Source: Pseudomonadota bacterium (lineage in GTDB: Bacteria; Pseudomonadota; Gammaproteobacteria; Burkholderiales; Burkholderiaceae_C). From it: DNA of 5,140 nt. Location: NCBI GenBank assembly GCA_030918015.1, contig JAUPTP010000224.1, positions 1 to 5,140 of the forward strand, given 5' to 3'. A program made the translations under genes and the position numbers. The notes below the pieces were generated by a model. That model made no database searches, had not been told where the DNA came from, and saw only the letters and a program-made list of their open reading frames with translations. Each line of letters opens with the position of its first letter. Positions within the stretch are counted from its first letter, which is position 1. This document shows positions 1-5,140 of this stretch, in pieces.

Positions 1-51
1 CGAGACGAACTCGCCGATGCGCGCCTGCAGCGCGTCGAGCAGATAGCTCAT
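1..51 (-). CDS. N-terminus of an unidentified protein (partial, runs off the left edge)
   Basis: An ATG on the minus strand at 51-49 opens a reading frame that stays open to the window edge and gives 17 residues, MSYLLDALQARIGEFVS. It begins 24 bp after the stop codon of the Bug/TctC receptor gene on the same strand, so the two are probably co-transcribed. The ribosome site is weak: a GGGA lies 8 nt before the ATG. Seventeen residues are too few to assign a family, and I do not recognise them. The tight spacing is the main support that this is a real start. By context it could be an enzyme acting on the solute bound by the neighbouring receptor, but that is inference only. Confidence 0.55.
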   Translation of the reverse strand, partial: MSYLLDALQARIGEFVS

Positions 52-75
52 GGTGTCAGTCCCGGCGGGTCGTGC

Positions 76-1095
76 TCACTGCGGCTGCAGCCTGATCGCG
101 CGGGCGATGGCGCGAAAGCGCGCCGTCGGCGCCTCGTATTCCTTGGTCGCCTCGGCCGGGCTCATCGGCGCCGGGATCATGCCGCCGATCTTCTCCAGCT
201 GCGCGCGCACCTCCGGGTCGGCCATCGTCGTGGCCAGCGCCTTGTTCAGCGCCTGCACCACCGGCTCGGGCGTGTCCTTGCGGACGAAGTAGCCGGTCCA
301 GGCGTTGTAGGCGAAGTCCTTGACGAACTTGCCATCGTTGACGCTCGGATAGGCCTTGAGCAGCGGCACCTCGACCTTGCCGGCCGGCGCCAGCGTGCCC
401 AGGAACTTGATGCGGCCCTGCTCGGCCAGCGCCACATCCTTGGCGCCGACGACGATGAAGGACACATCCACCTGCCCGCCGGCCAGGTCGGTCGACAGCG
501 GCGCCAGGCCCTTGTAGGGCACATGGGTCATCGCCGCGCCGGCCAGGTGCGCGAAATGCTCGCCCAGCACATGGTAGAAGGAGCCGACGCCGACGCTGCC
601 GTAGGTCAGCGGCCTGCCCTCGGCGGCGGCCTTCTTCGCCAGCGCGGCCAGCTCGTCGAGGTTGCTCGCCGGCAGGTCCTTGCGCGCCAGCACCGCCATC
701 GGGAAGGCGCCGATGATCTGCACCATGCGGAAGTCCTCGGACCGGTACTTGACCGCCTGCAGCGCCATCGGCGCCAGGATCAGCTCGTTGGGCGAGCCCT
801 GGTAGAGAGAATGCCCGTCGGCCGGCGCCGCCAGCACCTTCTGCGCCCCCAGCGCGCCGCTGACGCCGCCGAGGTTCTCCACCAGCACCATCTGCCCGAG
901 CGCCTTGCTCAGCGGCTTCTCCACCACCCGCGCGATCGCGTCCGACAGGCCGCCGGCCGGGTACGGCACCATCAGGCCGACCGACCTGGTCGGGAAGGAC
1001 TGCGCCTGCGCCGGCGCGCCGCCCAGCGTCAGCGCCGACAGGCCGAGCGCGCCCAGCAGGGCGAGCGCACGCACGGAAAAGGTCTTGCGGTTCAT
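76..1095 (-). CDS. Bug/TctC family tripartite tricarboxylate transporter substrate-binding protein
   Basis: A 339-residue periplasmic solute receptor, the usual length for the family. A basic N-terminus (MNRKTF), a hydrophobic stretch at about 9-27 and an AQA|Q site at 29-32 form a Sec signal peptide. Family landmarks follow: FPTR at 34-37, the ligand loop VPYPAGGLSD at 43-52, VEN at 72-74, YGSVGVGS at 165-172, HVPYKG at 191-196 and DVSFI at 210-214. Bug proteins bind small carboxylates between two lobes. Some feed a TctA/TctB permease and others serve as sensors; no permease gene is adjacent, so this is an orphan receptor. The loop normally reading VENRPGA is VENLGGV here, losing the usual Arg and Pro. 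The start at 1095 was preferred over the in-frame ATG at 1101 because GGAGG lies 8 nt from the former but only 2 nt from the latter. It diverges from a LysR gene that may regulate it. The ligand cannot be named from sequence. Confidence 0.93.
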   Translation of the reverse strand: MNRKTFSVRALALLGALGLSALTLGGAPAQAQSFPTRSVGLMVPYPAGGLSDAIARVVEKPLSKALGQMVLVENLGGVSGALGAQKVLAAPADGHSLYQGSPNELILAPMALQAVKYRSEDFRMVQIIGAFPMAVLARKDLPASNLDELAALAKKAAAEGRPLTYGSVGVGSFYHVLGEHFAHLAGAAMTHVPYKGLAPLSTDLAGGQVDVSFIVVGAKDVALAEQGRIKFLGTLAPAGKVEVPLLKAYPSVNDGKFVKDFAYNAWTGYFVRKDTPEPVVQALNKALATTMADPEVRAQLEKIGGMIPAPMSPAEATKEYEAPTARFRAIARAIRLQPQ

Positions 1096-1103
1096 CGTCA
1101 TGT

Positions 1104-1108
1104 CCTCC
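1104..1108 (-). promoter_or_regulatory. Ribosome binding site deciding the start of the left Bug/TctC gene
   Basis: A perfect GGAGG on the minus strand sits 8 nt before the ATG at 1095-1093, and only 2 nt before a second in-frame ATG at 1101-1099. The spacing favours the downstream ATG, giving a protein starting MNRKTF rather than MTMNRKTF. Confidence 0.7.
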
Positions 1109-1144
1109 GGCCAGCGCGATTGCGGGGCGATCCTGATGGAGGCC

Positions 1145-1174
1145 ATGCTAGGCAGCGCCAGAATCGGCGTCCAA
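1145..1174 (-). promoter_or_regulatory. Candidate sigma-70 promoter for the left Bug/TctC gene
   Basis: On the minus strand TTGGAC (1174-1169) is followed after 18 nt by TAGCAT (1150-1145). The -10 matches TATAAT at four of six positions and the -35 matches TTGACA at three of six. It lies about 50 bp upstream of the start codon. The -35 overlaps the CAATGCATTG palindrome, so a regulator bound there would contact or block RNA polymerase. This is a weak, visual match only. Confidence 0.3.
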
Positions 1175-1194
1175 TGCATTGTTCTCTCGGATTC
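1161..1194. promoter_or_regulatory. Candidate LysR operator between the divergent receptor and regulator genes
   Basis: The 141-bp gap between the divergent starts contains CAATGCATTG at 1172-1181, a perfect 10-bp palindrome. It is flanked by the inverted pair GAATC (1161-1165) and GATTC (1190-1194), centred about 1 bp away from the palindrome's centre. LysR regulators typically bind dyads in the gap between their own gene and a divergent target, and this is the most symmetric and most A/T-rich stretch in the gap. The exact T-N11-A box is not assigned. Binding is inferred, not shown. Confidence 0.4.
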
Positions 1195-1224
1195 GATGAG
1201 TCGGATGAATGCCTGTCCGGCCGG

Positions 1225-1230
1225 AAAGGA
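1225..1230 (+). promoter_or_regulatory. Ribosome binding site of the LysR gene
   Basis: AAAGGA ends 6 nt before the ATG at 1237, a good spacing. It supports this start, which also places the helix-turn-helix at the normal distance from the N-terminus. Confidence 0.6.
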
Positions 1231-1236
1231 TGCGCG

Positions 1237-2169
1237 ATGACCCTGGTCCAGCTCCGCCACCTGCTCGCGCTGGCCGACAGCGGCTCGTTCAGCCGCGCCG
1301 CCGAGGCGGTGTGCCTGACCCAGCCCGCGCTCAGCCGCAGCATCCAGGCGCTCGAGGACGAGCTGGGCCAGCCGCTGTTCGACCGCCTGGGCCGGCACAG
1401 CGAGCTGACGCCCTTCGGCCGCGCGATGGCCGCGCGCGCCCGCCAGGTGCTCGACGACGCCGACGCGCTGCGCGACCACGGCCGGCGGCTGGCGCGCGGC
1501 GAGGCGGCCGAGCTGCGCCTGGGCCTGGGCTCGGGGCCGGGCGCGATGCTGATGACGCCGCTGCTGATGAGCGCAGCGGCACGCCACCCCGGCTGGCGCA
1601 TCGAGGTGTCGCGCGCCACCACCGCGCGGCTGGTGCAGGCGCTGCAGGCGCGCGCGCTCGACGCGCTGGTGGTGGACGTGCGCTCGCTGGCACCCTCGGC
1701 CGATCTGTGCGTCGACACGCCGTGCGAGATGCGCGGCGCCTTCATGGTGCGCCCCGGCCACCCGCTGCTGGCGCCCGGCACCGGCGTGCGCTTCGACGAG
1801 GTGCGGCGCTTTCCCATCGCCTCGACGCCGCTGAGCGACGAGGTCGCGCGCGTGCTGATGGCGCGCTACGGCCCCGAGGCGCATCCGCAGCGCTGCGTCA
1901 CGCTGCGCTGCGAGGAGATCCCCAGCCTGGTCGAGGTCACCGCGCGCAGCGACGCGGTGCTGATCGCGATCCGCGCCGCCGGCCCGACGCTGGTCGAGCT
2001 GCCGATGGAGCCGCCGCTGAACGCCACCGCGCGCTTCGGCCTGGTGACGCTGGCCGGGCGCGAGCCGGTGCCGGGGCTGGAGGCGGTGCGCGCGCTGATG
2101 CGCGAGGCGCTGCAGGACACGCCAGGCAGCCGCCTCAGTGCGGCCGAGGCAGATGCTCGCGCGCGGTGA
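1237..2169 (+). CDS. LysR family transcriptional regulator
   Basis: A 310-residue DNA-binding regulator of standard LysR length. The N-terminal winged helix-turn-helix covers about residues 1-60: MTLVQLRHLLALADSGSFSR, then AAEAVCLTQPALSRSIQALE, with the recognition helix around TQPALSRSI, then LFDRLGR and LTPFGR. A linker helix at about 62-90 leads into a periplasmic-binding-protein-like effector domain (about 92-296) that senses a small molecule. The gene diverges from a Bug/TctC receptor gene 141 bp away, the usual layout when a LysR protein controls both its neighbour and itself; the co-inducer would then be the receptor's solute or a metabolite of it. It might instead control the gentisate genes converging on it, which cannot be judged here. 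The last 11 codons and the stop overlap the DUF502 gene on the other strand. The C-terminal tail after about residue 296 (Ser, Ala, Arg-rich) looks poorly conserved. Confidence 0.95.
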   Translation: MTLVQLRHLLALADSGSFSRAAEAVCLTQPALSRSIQALEDELGQPLFDRLGRHSELTPFGRAMAARARQVLDDADALRDHGRRLARGEAAELRLGLGSGPGAMLMTPLLMSAAARHPGWRIEVSRATTARLVQALQARALDALVVDVRSLAPSADLCVDTPCEMRGAFMVRPGHPLLAPGTGVRFDEVRRFPIASTPLSDEVARVLMARYGPEAHPQRCVTLRCEEIPSLVEVTARSDAVLIAIRAAGPTLVELPMEPPLNATARFGLVTLAGREPVPGLEAVRALMREALQDTPGSRLSAAEADARAR

Positions 2170-2794
2170 CGCCCATCGACACATAGATGCTGGTCAGCGC
2201 CTCCATGCCGACATCGGCCGGGCGGACCCAGTCGGCCGGCACGAAGAGCAGGCCGCCGCCGACCGGCACCGGCGCGGTCGGCACGATCACGCCCAGATGC
2301 GGGCGATCGGCCAGCAGCACCGGCTCGGGCAGCGACAGCAGCGCCAGCACCGCCACGCCGGGCTGCTCGACCCCGCCGAAATGCACCCAGACCGCACTCA
2401 TCGACTTCGGGCCCTCGCGGTCCTTCTGGCGCATCAGGTCGACCAGGCGGTGCGACAGCTCGTAGACGGTGCGCACCAGCGGAATGCGGCCGATCAGGTT
2501 GGCCAGCAGCCGGCTGATGCCGATCTGCACGCCGGCATGCACCAGCGCGCCCAGCACCACCATCGCGCAGGCGACCAGACCGATGCCGATCAGGTAGCCC
2601 ACCACCTCCGAGCCGCTGACGCCCAGCCCCAGGAAGATCAGCCAGCCGCCGATCATGCTGTCCGGCCCCAGCCACTTCAGCAGCAGGCTGGCCGCCCACC
2701 AGAAGATGGCGACCGTGGCCGCCAGCGGCAGGGTGGCCAGCACCCCGGTGACGAAGAACCGGACAAGATGGCGAGAGGAGCGGCGGATCGGCAT
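2135..2794 (-). CDS. DUF502 family inner-membrane protein
   Basis: A 219-residue membrane protein matching the DUF502 family, found in many bacteria and without an established biochemical function. A short basic N-terminus (MPIRRSSRHLVR) leads into the family opening FFVTGVLATLPLA (13-25), continuing as membrane segment 1 to about residue 39. A second hydrophobic region (about 50-85) has one long or two short membrane segments. Then come the family motifs IPLVRTVYE (104-112), VPTAPVPVGGGLLFVP (171-186) and a tail with VGMEALTSIYVSMGV (195-209), equivalent to the usual MxVEDALKxxISGGV. The C-terminal half looks like a soluble domain. No ribosome site is evident before the ATG, so the start rests on the match to the family N-terminus. 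It lies 54-55 bp after the Bug/TctC gene in the gentisate cluster, so it may be read through from there, though a metabolic link is not obvious. Its 3' end overlaps lysR by 35 bp. Confidence 0.9.
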   Translation of the reverse strand: MPIRRSSRHLVRFFVTGVLATLPLAATVAIFWWAASLLLKWLGPDSMIGGWLIFLGLGVSGSEVVGYLIGIGLVACAMVVLGALVHAGVQIGISRLLANLIGRIPLVRTVYELSHRLVDLMRQKDREGPKSMSAVWVHFGGVEQPGVAVLALLSLPEPVLLADRPHLGVIVPTAPVPVGGGLLFVPADWVRPADVGMEALTSIYVSMGVTAREHLPRPH

Positions 2795-2800
2795 GGCGTG

Positions 2801-2838
2801 GCGGGCGTGAAGGCGACGCGATTGTGCGGCACGCCCGC
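2801..2838. repeat. 9-bp perfect inverted repeat in the gap before the DUF502 gene
   Basis: GCGGGCGTG at 2801-2809 and CACGCCCGC at 2830-2838 are perfect reverse complements separated by 20 nt. The repeat lies wholly in the short gap between the Bug/TctC stop and the DUF502 start. As RNA it could fold into a GC stem, but no T-run follows on the minus strand, so it is not a canonical intrinsic terminator. It could be an attenuating or processing hairpin, or chance in GC-rich DNA. Confidence 0.4.
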
Positions 2839-2849
2839 GGCCGGCGAGA

Positions 2850-3833
2850 TCACTCCAGGCTGATGTTCGCCTTCTTCACCAGCCCCTCGTAGAGGCTGGA
2901 CTTGGCCTCGGCGGCGCGCGCGATCTCCTCGGGCGACCAGCTGATCGGCTCGAAGGCGAAGGTGTCGAAGCGCGCCCGGATCTCCGGGTCGGCCAGCACC
3001 CGGCCCATGTCGGCGTTGATCTTCGCGCGCACCGGCGCGGGCAGCCCCTTGGGCGCGACCAGCACGACGAAGGCGTTGACGTCGAAGCCGGCCGGCGCGC
3101 CGGCCTCCTGCGCGGTGGGCACCTCGGGCATCTGCGGCAGGCGCTTCGTCGCGGCCACCGCGATGTAGCGCAGCTTGCCGGCCTTGTAGGCGCCGGAGCT
3201 CGAGGGCAGCGTGCCCAGGCTCCAGCCCACGTCGCCGGAGCCGACCGCCGGATAGAGCTGGCTGACCTCGCGGAAGGGCACATGCTGCATGCGGATGCCG
3301 GTCAGCTCCTCGAGCAGCTCGGCGCCGAGGTGACCGGGGCTGCCCACGCCCCAGGAGCCGTAGGTGACCCGGCCCGGCTCGGCCTTGGCCGCGGCGATCA
3401 GGTCGGTCATGGTCTTCAGCTTCGAGTCGGTGCCGACCGCGACCAGGAAGGTGGTGCGGAAGATCGACGCCACCGGCTCGAAGGCGCCGACCGCCGCCGC
3501 GCCGCGCTGCTTGTAGAGATGTGGCACCGCGCCCAGGTGGTCGCTGTCGAGCTGCAGCAGCGTGTAGCCGTCGGCGGCGGTGCGGCGCGCCGCCTCCATC
3601 GCGATGAAGCCGCCGCCGCCGGGGCGGTTCTCCACCATGACGCGCTGGCTCCAGAGCCGGCCCAGCTTGTCGGCCACCAGGCGCAGCGTCGCGTCCGGGC
3701 CGCTGCCCGGGGCGAACGCGGTGAACAGCGTCACCGGCTTGTGCGGGAAGTCGACCGCGCCCTGCGCCTGCGCCGGCAGATGGGCCGCGGCGGCGCCGAT
3801 CAGGGCCGCGGCGAGAAAGGTCTTGCGCTTCAT
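2850..3833 (-). CDS. Bug/TctC family substrate-binding protein in the gentisate cluster
   Basis: A 327-residue periplasmic receptor with a Sec signal peptide: MKRKTF, a hydrophobic Ala-rich run at 7-19, and AQA|Q at 21-24. Family motifs are DFPHKPV (28-34), the ligand loop APGSGPDATLR (41-51), the canonical VENRPGGGG (67-75), YGSWGVGSPGHLGAELL (158-174), HVPF (184-187) and GDVGWSLG (200-207). The C-terminal helical region is also typical (ADPEIRARF, 281-289). It starts 10 bp after the fumarylpyruvate hydrolase stop. Its GAGGGG ribosome site at 3845-3840 overlaps that stop codon, which suggests translational coupling. No TctA/TctB genes are visible, so it is an orphan receptor or works with a distant permease. 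By context the ligand may be gentisate, salicylate, 3-hydroxybenzoate or a related acid; that is inference. It is clearly diverged from the left-hand receptor (ligand loop and central region differ), so the two are not recent tandem copies, although both begin M(N/K)RKTF. Confidence 0.93.
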   Translation of the reverse strand: MKRKTFLAAALIGAAAAHLPAQAQGAVDFPHKPVTLFTAFAPGSGPDATLRLVADKLGRLWSQRVMVENRPGGGGFIAMEAARRTAADGYTLLQLDSDHLGAVPHLYKQRGAAAVGAFEPVASIFRTTFLVAVGTDSKLKTMTDLIAAAKAEPGRVTYGSWGVGSPGHLGAELLEELTGIRMQHVPFREVSQLYPAVGSGDVGWSLGTLPSSSGAYKAGKLRYIAVAATKRLPQMPEVPTAQEAGAPAGFDVNAFVVLVAPKGLPAPVRAKINADMGRVLADPEIRARFDTFAFEPISWSPEEIARAAEAKSSLYEGLVKKANISLE

Positions 3834-3839
3834 CGCGGG

Positions 3840-3845
3840 CCCCTC
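3840..3845 (-). promoter_or_regulatory. Ribosome binding site of the right Bug/TctC gene, overlapping the upstream stop codon
   Basis: GAGGGG on the minus strand lies 6 nt before the ATG at 3833-3831. Its first two bases are part of the TGA stop (3846-3844) of the hydrolase gene. This supports both the chosen start and coupled translation in one operon. Confidence 0.6.
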
Positions 3846-4545
3846 ACTCGGCCGGGCCGAGGGTCAGCGCGATCTCGCCCACGCCCGCCACCCGGCCGGT
3901 GATGACATCGCCCGCCACCACCGCGCCGACGCCCTCGGGCGTGCCGGTGTAGATCAGGTCGCCGGGCTGCAGGTGGTAGAGCGTCGACAGGTCGGCGATC
4001 AGCTCGGGGATGTTCCAGATCAGCTTGTCGATGTCGGACTTCTGGCGCGTCTGGCCGTTGACCTCCAGCGCGATCTCGCCGGAGGCGATGACCACGCCGG
4101 GCATCGGCACCAGCTCGGAGATGACCGCGCCCTGCTCGATGTCCTTGGCGATGTCCCAGGGGCGGCCCTTGTCGCGCAGGGCAAGCTGCAGGTCGCGGCG
4201 GGTCATGTCCAGGCCGCAGGCATAGCCCCAGATCAGCGCGGCCGCATCGGCCTCGGCGACCCGGAAGCCCGGCTTGCCGATCACCACCACCAGCTCCATC
4301 TCGTGGTGGTAGTTGGCGGTGCGCGGCGGGTAGGCGATGGTCGCGCCGCTCTCCACCAGCGTCGAGGGCGACTTGGTGAAATAGAACGGCACCTCGACCG
4401 ACTTGTCGACCGGACGGCCCATCTCGATCGCATGGGCGGCGTAGTTGCGGCCGACGCAGAAGATGCGGTGGACCGGCAGGCGGGCGTCGGTGCCGCGCAC
4501 GGGCAGCGAGGCGACGGGGGGCGGATTCCAGAGGTAGGTCGTCAT
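3844..4545 (-). CDS. Fumarylpyruvate hydrolase (FAH family)
   Basis: A 233-residue cytoplasmic enzyme of the fumarylacetoacetate hydrolase family, of the compact length typical of fumarylpyruvate hydrolases such as NagK. It would hydrolyse 3-fumarylpyruvate to fumarate and pyruvate, the last step of the gentisate pathway. The N-terminus [20 protein letters not shown] (6-25), then [13 protein letters not shown] (30-42), is characteristic of this subgroup. Expected metal ligands are E82 and E84 in [11 protein letters not shown] and D113 in [10 protein letters not shown]. Other conserved parts are [15 protein letters not shown] (126-140), with candidate catalytic K134, and [11 protein letters not shown] (199-209). 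All key positions are intact. The start is fixed by the family N-terminus; the 64-bp leader before it is pyrimidine-rich with no recognisable Shine-Dalgarno. It follows the dioxygenase gene directly, which supports fumarylpyruvate rather than fumarylacetoacetate or another FAH substrate. A hydrolase accepting maleylpyruvate directly is a less likely alternative. Confidence 0.9.
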   Translation of the reverse strand: MTTYLWNPPPVASLPVRGTDARLPVHRIFCVGRNYAAHAIEMGRPVDKSVEVPFYFTKSPSTLVESGATIAYPPRTANYHHEMELVVVIGKPGFRVAEADAAALIWGYACGLDMTRRDLQLALRDKGRPWDIAKDIEQGAVISELVPMPGVVIASGEIALEVNGQTRQKSDIDKLIWNIPELIADLSTLYHLQPGDLIYTGTPEGVGAVVAGDVITGRVAGVGEIALTLGPAE

Positions 4546-4609
4546 GGCGGTGGCGGTGCGGGGTGGGAGAGCAGAAGCGAAGGGCGAGAGTGGAGGATCA
4601 GGCCGCAGC

Positions 4610-5140
4610 CTAGTCCCGCTGCTCGAGCAGGCCGAGCTTGCGGTGCAGCGGCGACTCGTCGGCGATGAAGACGAAGGCGGGCGCGTCGGTGCGGGCATTG
4701 CGCAGCGTGACCGCGCTGAAGCCCGGCGCGACGCAGGTGTCGGCCTCGGCCAGCGCGAAGCGGCGCGGCTGCGGCGCGTCGATCGCGGCCTCGACCGCGC
4801 CCTCGATCAGGTGGAAGACGCTGGCCGGCGAGCGCGGCGGCAGCCGCAGCGTCTGGCCCGGGCGCAGCATCAGCGCGTGGAAGCCGAGAATGTTCTCGGC
4901 GTCCTCGCCGGTCTCGGGGTTGACGTAGGTGAGCTGCACCGCCTCCCGGTCCGGGCGGTCCTCGGCCAGCGCCTGCAGCGCCGCGCGCGCCTCGACCCAG
5001 GGGTAGCGCAGCACCGGATAGCGCCGGCGGCTGGGGCCGTCGCCCCCGAAGACCGGCGTCGGCACCAGCCCGGCGCGGGTGTGGGCGCGGTCGCCGCGGC
5101 CGGGCCGCTGCTTCTGGCGCTCGCCGTTGAGGTGGTAGCT
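4610..5140 (-). CDS. gtdA: Gentisate 1,2-dioxygenase, C-terminal part (runs off the right edge)
   Basis: The last 176 residues of a bicupin ring-cleaving dioxygenase; the 5' end lies beyond the window. Gentisate 1,2-dioxygenase opens gentisate (2,5-dihydroxybenzoate) to maleylpyruvate with Fe(II) and O2. Visible landmarks of the C-terminal half are [16 protein letters not shown] (43-58 of the fragment), [10 protein letters not shown] (71-80), and the second cupin barrel from about residue 84, with [18 protein letters not shown] (103-120) and the late [17 protein letters not shown] (158-174). The latter matches the usual ending in which a D-x-P-V-x-x-KLGL segment closes the protein. The iron-binding histidines belong to the first cupin and are not in the window, so activity cannot be judged. 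The adjacent fumarylpyruvate hydrolase strongly favours gentisate as substrate over 1-hydroxy-2-naphthoate or salicylate, whose dioxygenases share the fold. The frame reads through to 5140 with no stop; the GTG at 5065 is internal, not a start. Confidence 0.85.
   Translation of the reverse strand, partial: SYHLNGERQKQRPGRGDRAHTRAGLVPTPVFGGDGPSRRRYPVLRYPWVEARAALQALAEDRPDREAVQLTYVNPETGEDAENILGFHALMLRPGQTLRLPPRSPASVFHLIEGAVEAAIDAPQPRRFALAEADTCVAPGFSAVTLRNARTDAPAFVFIADESPLHRKLGLLEQRD

Noticed and set aside
523..1236. Upstream extension of the lysR frame back to 523
   Set aside because: It is antisense to the receptor gene and has no protein-like composition. The ATG at 1237 has a ribosome site and gives the exact LysR N-terminus.
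1096..2184. Minus-strand reading frame continuous with the left receptor gene, extending through the antisense of all of lysR to give a 702-residue product
   Set aside because: The stretch beyond 1095 is Arg/Ala/His/Gln-rich low-complexity translation lying antisense to a clear LysR protein. Long open antisense frames are expected in DNA this GC-rich. A signal peptide and ribosome site mark the true start at 1095.
2138..2863. A 241-residue plus-strand frame antisense to the DUF502 gene
   Set aside because: It is His/Gln/Arg/Asp-rich with no recognisable domain, while the minus strand encodes clear DUF502 motifs and membrane segments.
1077..3834. Near-identical 20-base stretches at the 5' ends of the two receptor genes (about 1077-1096 and 3815-3834)
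   Set aside because: They encode the shared M(N/K)RKTF start of the signal peptides. The genes diverge immediately afterwards, so this is family resemblance rather than a mobile repeat or recent duplication.
3580..4668. A 362-residue plus-strand frame across the hydrolase and receptor genes
   Set aside because: It is the antisense shadow of two well-supported genes and has the typical shadow composition (Arg, Gly, Ala, His, Asp).
4546..4698. Longer start for the hydrolase at 4698 (51 extra residues)
   Set aside because: The extension overlaps the dioxygenase C-terminus in another frame and is Ser/Pro/Arg-rich. Family members start at the [10 protein letters not shown] equivalent.

Overview
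The window is very GC-rich and every gene uses G/C-ending codons. It carries two solitary Bug/TctC-type periplasmic receptors with no TctA/TctB membrane genes next to them. Expansion of orphan Bug receptors is characteristic of Burkholderiales (Betaproteobacteria: Alcaligenaceae, Comamonadaceae, Burkholderiaceae and relatives), so such a chromosome is the best guess. No rRNA, tRNA, CRISPR array, insertion sequence or integrase is visible.

Right part (about 2135-5140, all minus strand, read right to left). First comes the C-terminal part of a gentisate 1,2-dioxygenase-type bicupin protein, cut by the window edge. After 64 bp follows a complete fumarylpyruvate hydrolase (FAH family), and 10 bp later a complete Bug/TctC receptor whose ribosome site overlaps the hydrolase stop codon. 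After a further 54-55 bp, which hold a 9-bp inverted repeat, comes a DUF502 membrane protein. The first three genes read as one catabolic unit: ring cleavage of gentisate, hydrolysis of fumarylpyruvate to fumarate plus pyruvate, and capture of an outside carboxylate. A maleylpyruvate isomerase is not in the window.

Left part (1-2169). A LysR-type regulator on the plus strand converges on the DUF502 gene, and the two coding regions overlap tail to tail by 35 bp. The regulator diverges from a second Bug/TctC receptor on the minus strand across a 141-bp intergenic region. That region has a perfect 10-bp palindrome nested in a wider dyad, a plausible LysR operator. Downstream of this receptor, 24 bp away, another minus-strand gene begins and runs off the left edge; only 17 residues are visible.

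The likely theme is use of an aromatic acid through the gentisate route, with solute receptors that capture the substrate and a LysR regulator that senses it. These are known families in a fairly ordinary arrangement. I see no clear sign of an undescribed system; the points worth a second look are the regulatory region, the altered ligand-loop motif in the left receptor, the gene overlap, and the identity of the receptors' ligands.
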